DNA from: Candidatus Parcubacteria bacterium
GTDB taxonomy: Bacteria; Patescibacteriota; Minisyncoccia; Phycocordibacterales; Phycocordibacteraceae
NCBI GenBank assembly: GCA_027459545.1
Contig: DAIDID010000027.1
Coordinates: 1 to 6,448 of the forward strand
Direction: 5' to 3'
Length of the DNA: 6,448 nt
The position numbers and the translations under genes were made by a program. Positions within the stretch are counted from its first letter, which is position 1; every line of letters begins with the position of its first letter. Under the pieces are notes generated by a model. The model saw only the letters and a list, made by a program, of their open reading frames with translations, was not told the DNA's origin and searched no databases. This document shows, piece after piece, positions 5,527 through 6,448 of the stretch.

Positions 5527-6448
5527 ATGAGGACTCATTTGCAAAATCTACAATACCTGAGCTTGTGATGTTTGATCTTGATTCTACTCTTGCAAAAAGC
5601 AAGCAGCCTATAGAACGTCACATGGCAATGCTTCTTGCTCGACTTTCTCATAAAACAAAAGTGGCAGTTATTTCTGGTGGGAAACTTGAGCAGCTTGAAA
5701 TGCAGGTAGTGCATCAACTTCCTCCCTCAGCAATGCTGTCTAATTTCTTTCTTCTCCCAACGAGTGGTGGTGCGCTTTATACCTACGAAGAAGGAGAAGC
5801 TGTGTGTGTATACGAAGAGACACTCACTCTAGAAGAGGTCGATCGTATTGAGGAAGCAATTGAGCAGGCTGTCATGAGTTCAGGTGTTGTTGATTTAGAC
5901 TCAGCGTCATATGGTGAACGTATTGAGCATCGAGGTTCGCAAGTGACTTTTTCTGCACTTGGCCAGCAAGCACCCCTAGAAAAAAAAGAGGTTTGGGATC
6001 CAGAAAACATAAAGCGACCAAAACTAAAAAGCGCAATTTCAGCACTTCTTCCAAACTACGATATAAAAATAGGAGGCTCTACCTCTATAGACATCACCAA
6101 GCACGGCATACATAAAGCATACGGCGTGAAAAAAATCTCTGAGTACCTGCACATACCGATTTCCTACATGCTGTATGTCGGTGATGCTCTGTATGCAGGA
6201 GGAAATGATGAAATTGTAAAGACTACAAATATAACCACCCACCAAGTAAAAAGCCCAGTAGATACAGAGACTGTTCTACAGGAACTTCTGAAAAAAGCTG
6301 CTGCCTCTAGTATTTCAAATTTACAAGCCTCGCTTAGTGAGTCTTTCAAAGGAGATAGCTCCGTAAGCGAGGATGAGTTGAAAAAATATAGTGTTGACAC
6401 AAGTCTTTTTAGTAGAACTCCATCACTCGTCGTATACCCAAAAGACGC
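5523..6448 (+). CDS. phosphomannomutase (HAD-IIB) fused to FAD-linked oxidoreductase, 3' end cut
   Basis: The frame starts at ATG 5523, overlapping the previous stop by ATGA, and stays open to the right edge (308 full codons). Residues 14 to about 257 match the eukaryotic-type phosphomannomutase fold of the HAD superfamily, which interconverts mannose-1-phosphate and mannose-6-phosphate. Visible parts are FDLDSTL (nucleophile Asp18, acid/base Asp20), VAVISGG (Ser51), IGGSTSIDIT (183-192), YVGDALYAGGNDE (218-230) and a VKSPVDTETVLQELL tail like that of human PMM2. Motif I has Ser where DxDGT has Gly. After an Ala/Ser-rich linker, residues from about 268 read SEDELKKYSVDTSLF and PSLVVYPKD, which strongly resemble the N-terminus of GlcD/D-lactate dehydrogenase-type FAD-binding proteins. 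No stop lies between the two parts. The mutase call is good; the oxidoreductase call rests on about 40 residues. Confidence 0.82.
   Translation, partial: MNEDSFAKSTIPELVMFDLDSTLAKSKQPIERHMAMLLARLSHKTKVAVISGGKLEQLEMQVVHQLPPSAMLSNFFLLPTSGGALYTYEEGEAVCVYEETLTLEEVDRIEEAIEQAVMSSGVVDLDSASYGERIEHRGSQVTFSALGQQAPLEKKEVWDPENIKRPKLKSAISALLPNYDIKIGGSTSIDITKHGIHKAYGVKKISEYLHIPISYMLYVGDALYAGGNDEIVKTTNITTHQVKSPVDTETVLQELLKKAAASSISNLQASLSESFKGDSSVSEDELKKYSVDTSLFSRTPSLVVYPKD
6328..6372. repeat. 9-bp inverted repeat in the linker between mutase and oxidoreductase parts
   Basis: CCTCGCTTA (6328-6336) and TAAGCGAGG (6364-6372) are exact reverse complements 27 bases apart. They sit just where the phosphomannomutase domain ends and the FAD-linked domain begins. 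A repeat of this length could occur by chance in a window this size, so only the position makes it notable. Confidence 0.5.

Noticed and set aside
5535..6400. Several minus-strand open frames of 60-78 codons
   Set aside because: All are antisense to the phosphomannomutase fusion, which shows clear HAD motifs throughout.
1..6448. CRISPR array, tRNA, rRNA or insertion sequence
   Set aside because: No regularly spaced direct repeats, cloverleaf-like segments, rRNA-like stretches or transposase frames were seen. Nearly all of the window is accounted for by coding sequence.

Overview
The window reads as accessory metabolism from a compact, AT-leaning bacterial genome. My best guess is a member of the Patescibacteria (Candidate Phyla Radiation), probably of the Parcubacteria type. 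This rests on remembered resemblance of several proteins to that group, very tight gene packing and the lack of Shine-Dalgarno motifs, so it is an inference and not a proof. The standard code fits: TAA, TAG and TGA all end genes here, and no gene needs TGA recoding.

Left half, minus strand (1-1975). From right to left there is a 70-residue Cro/C1-type HTH regulator, a 124-residue four-helix membrane protein four bases downstream of it, and a DipZ-type protein that runs off the left edge. DipZ fuses a CcdA electron-transfer membrane domain to an extracytoplasmic thioredoxin-like domain. A 100-bp gap before dipZ holds a good sigma70-like promoter whose -35 box lies inside a perfect 18-bp palindrome, the clearest operator candidate in the window.

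Right half, plus strand (2084-6448). Four closely packed genes begin at a divergent 108-bp intergenic region. They encode a cupin type II mannose-6-phosphate isomerase, a membrane-anchored GH130-family phosphorylase, a protein made of two GH130 domains in tandem, and a eukaryotic-type phosphomannomutase (HAD-IIB). The last is fused in frame to what looks like the start of a GlcD-type FAD-linked oxidoreductase and is cut by the right edge. Gaps are 11, 6 and -4 bases, which suggests one operon.

Together these genes would make a closed circuit: fructose-6-P <-> mannose-6-P <-> mannose-1-P <-> beta-mannoside (+ phosphate). The circuit could break down beta-mannosides, or build and recycle a cytoplasmic beta-mannan reserve by reversible phosphorolysis. 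The three GH130 domains, the cytoplasmic membrane tether and the phosphomannomutase-oxidoreductase fusion are the unusual parts. The coding regions also carry several perfect inverted repeats (14, 12 and 10 bp arms) that are longer than expected by chance.
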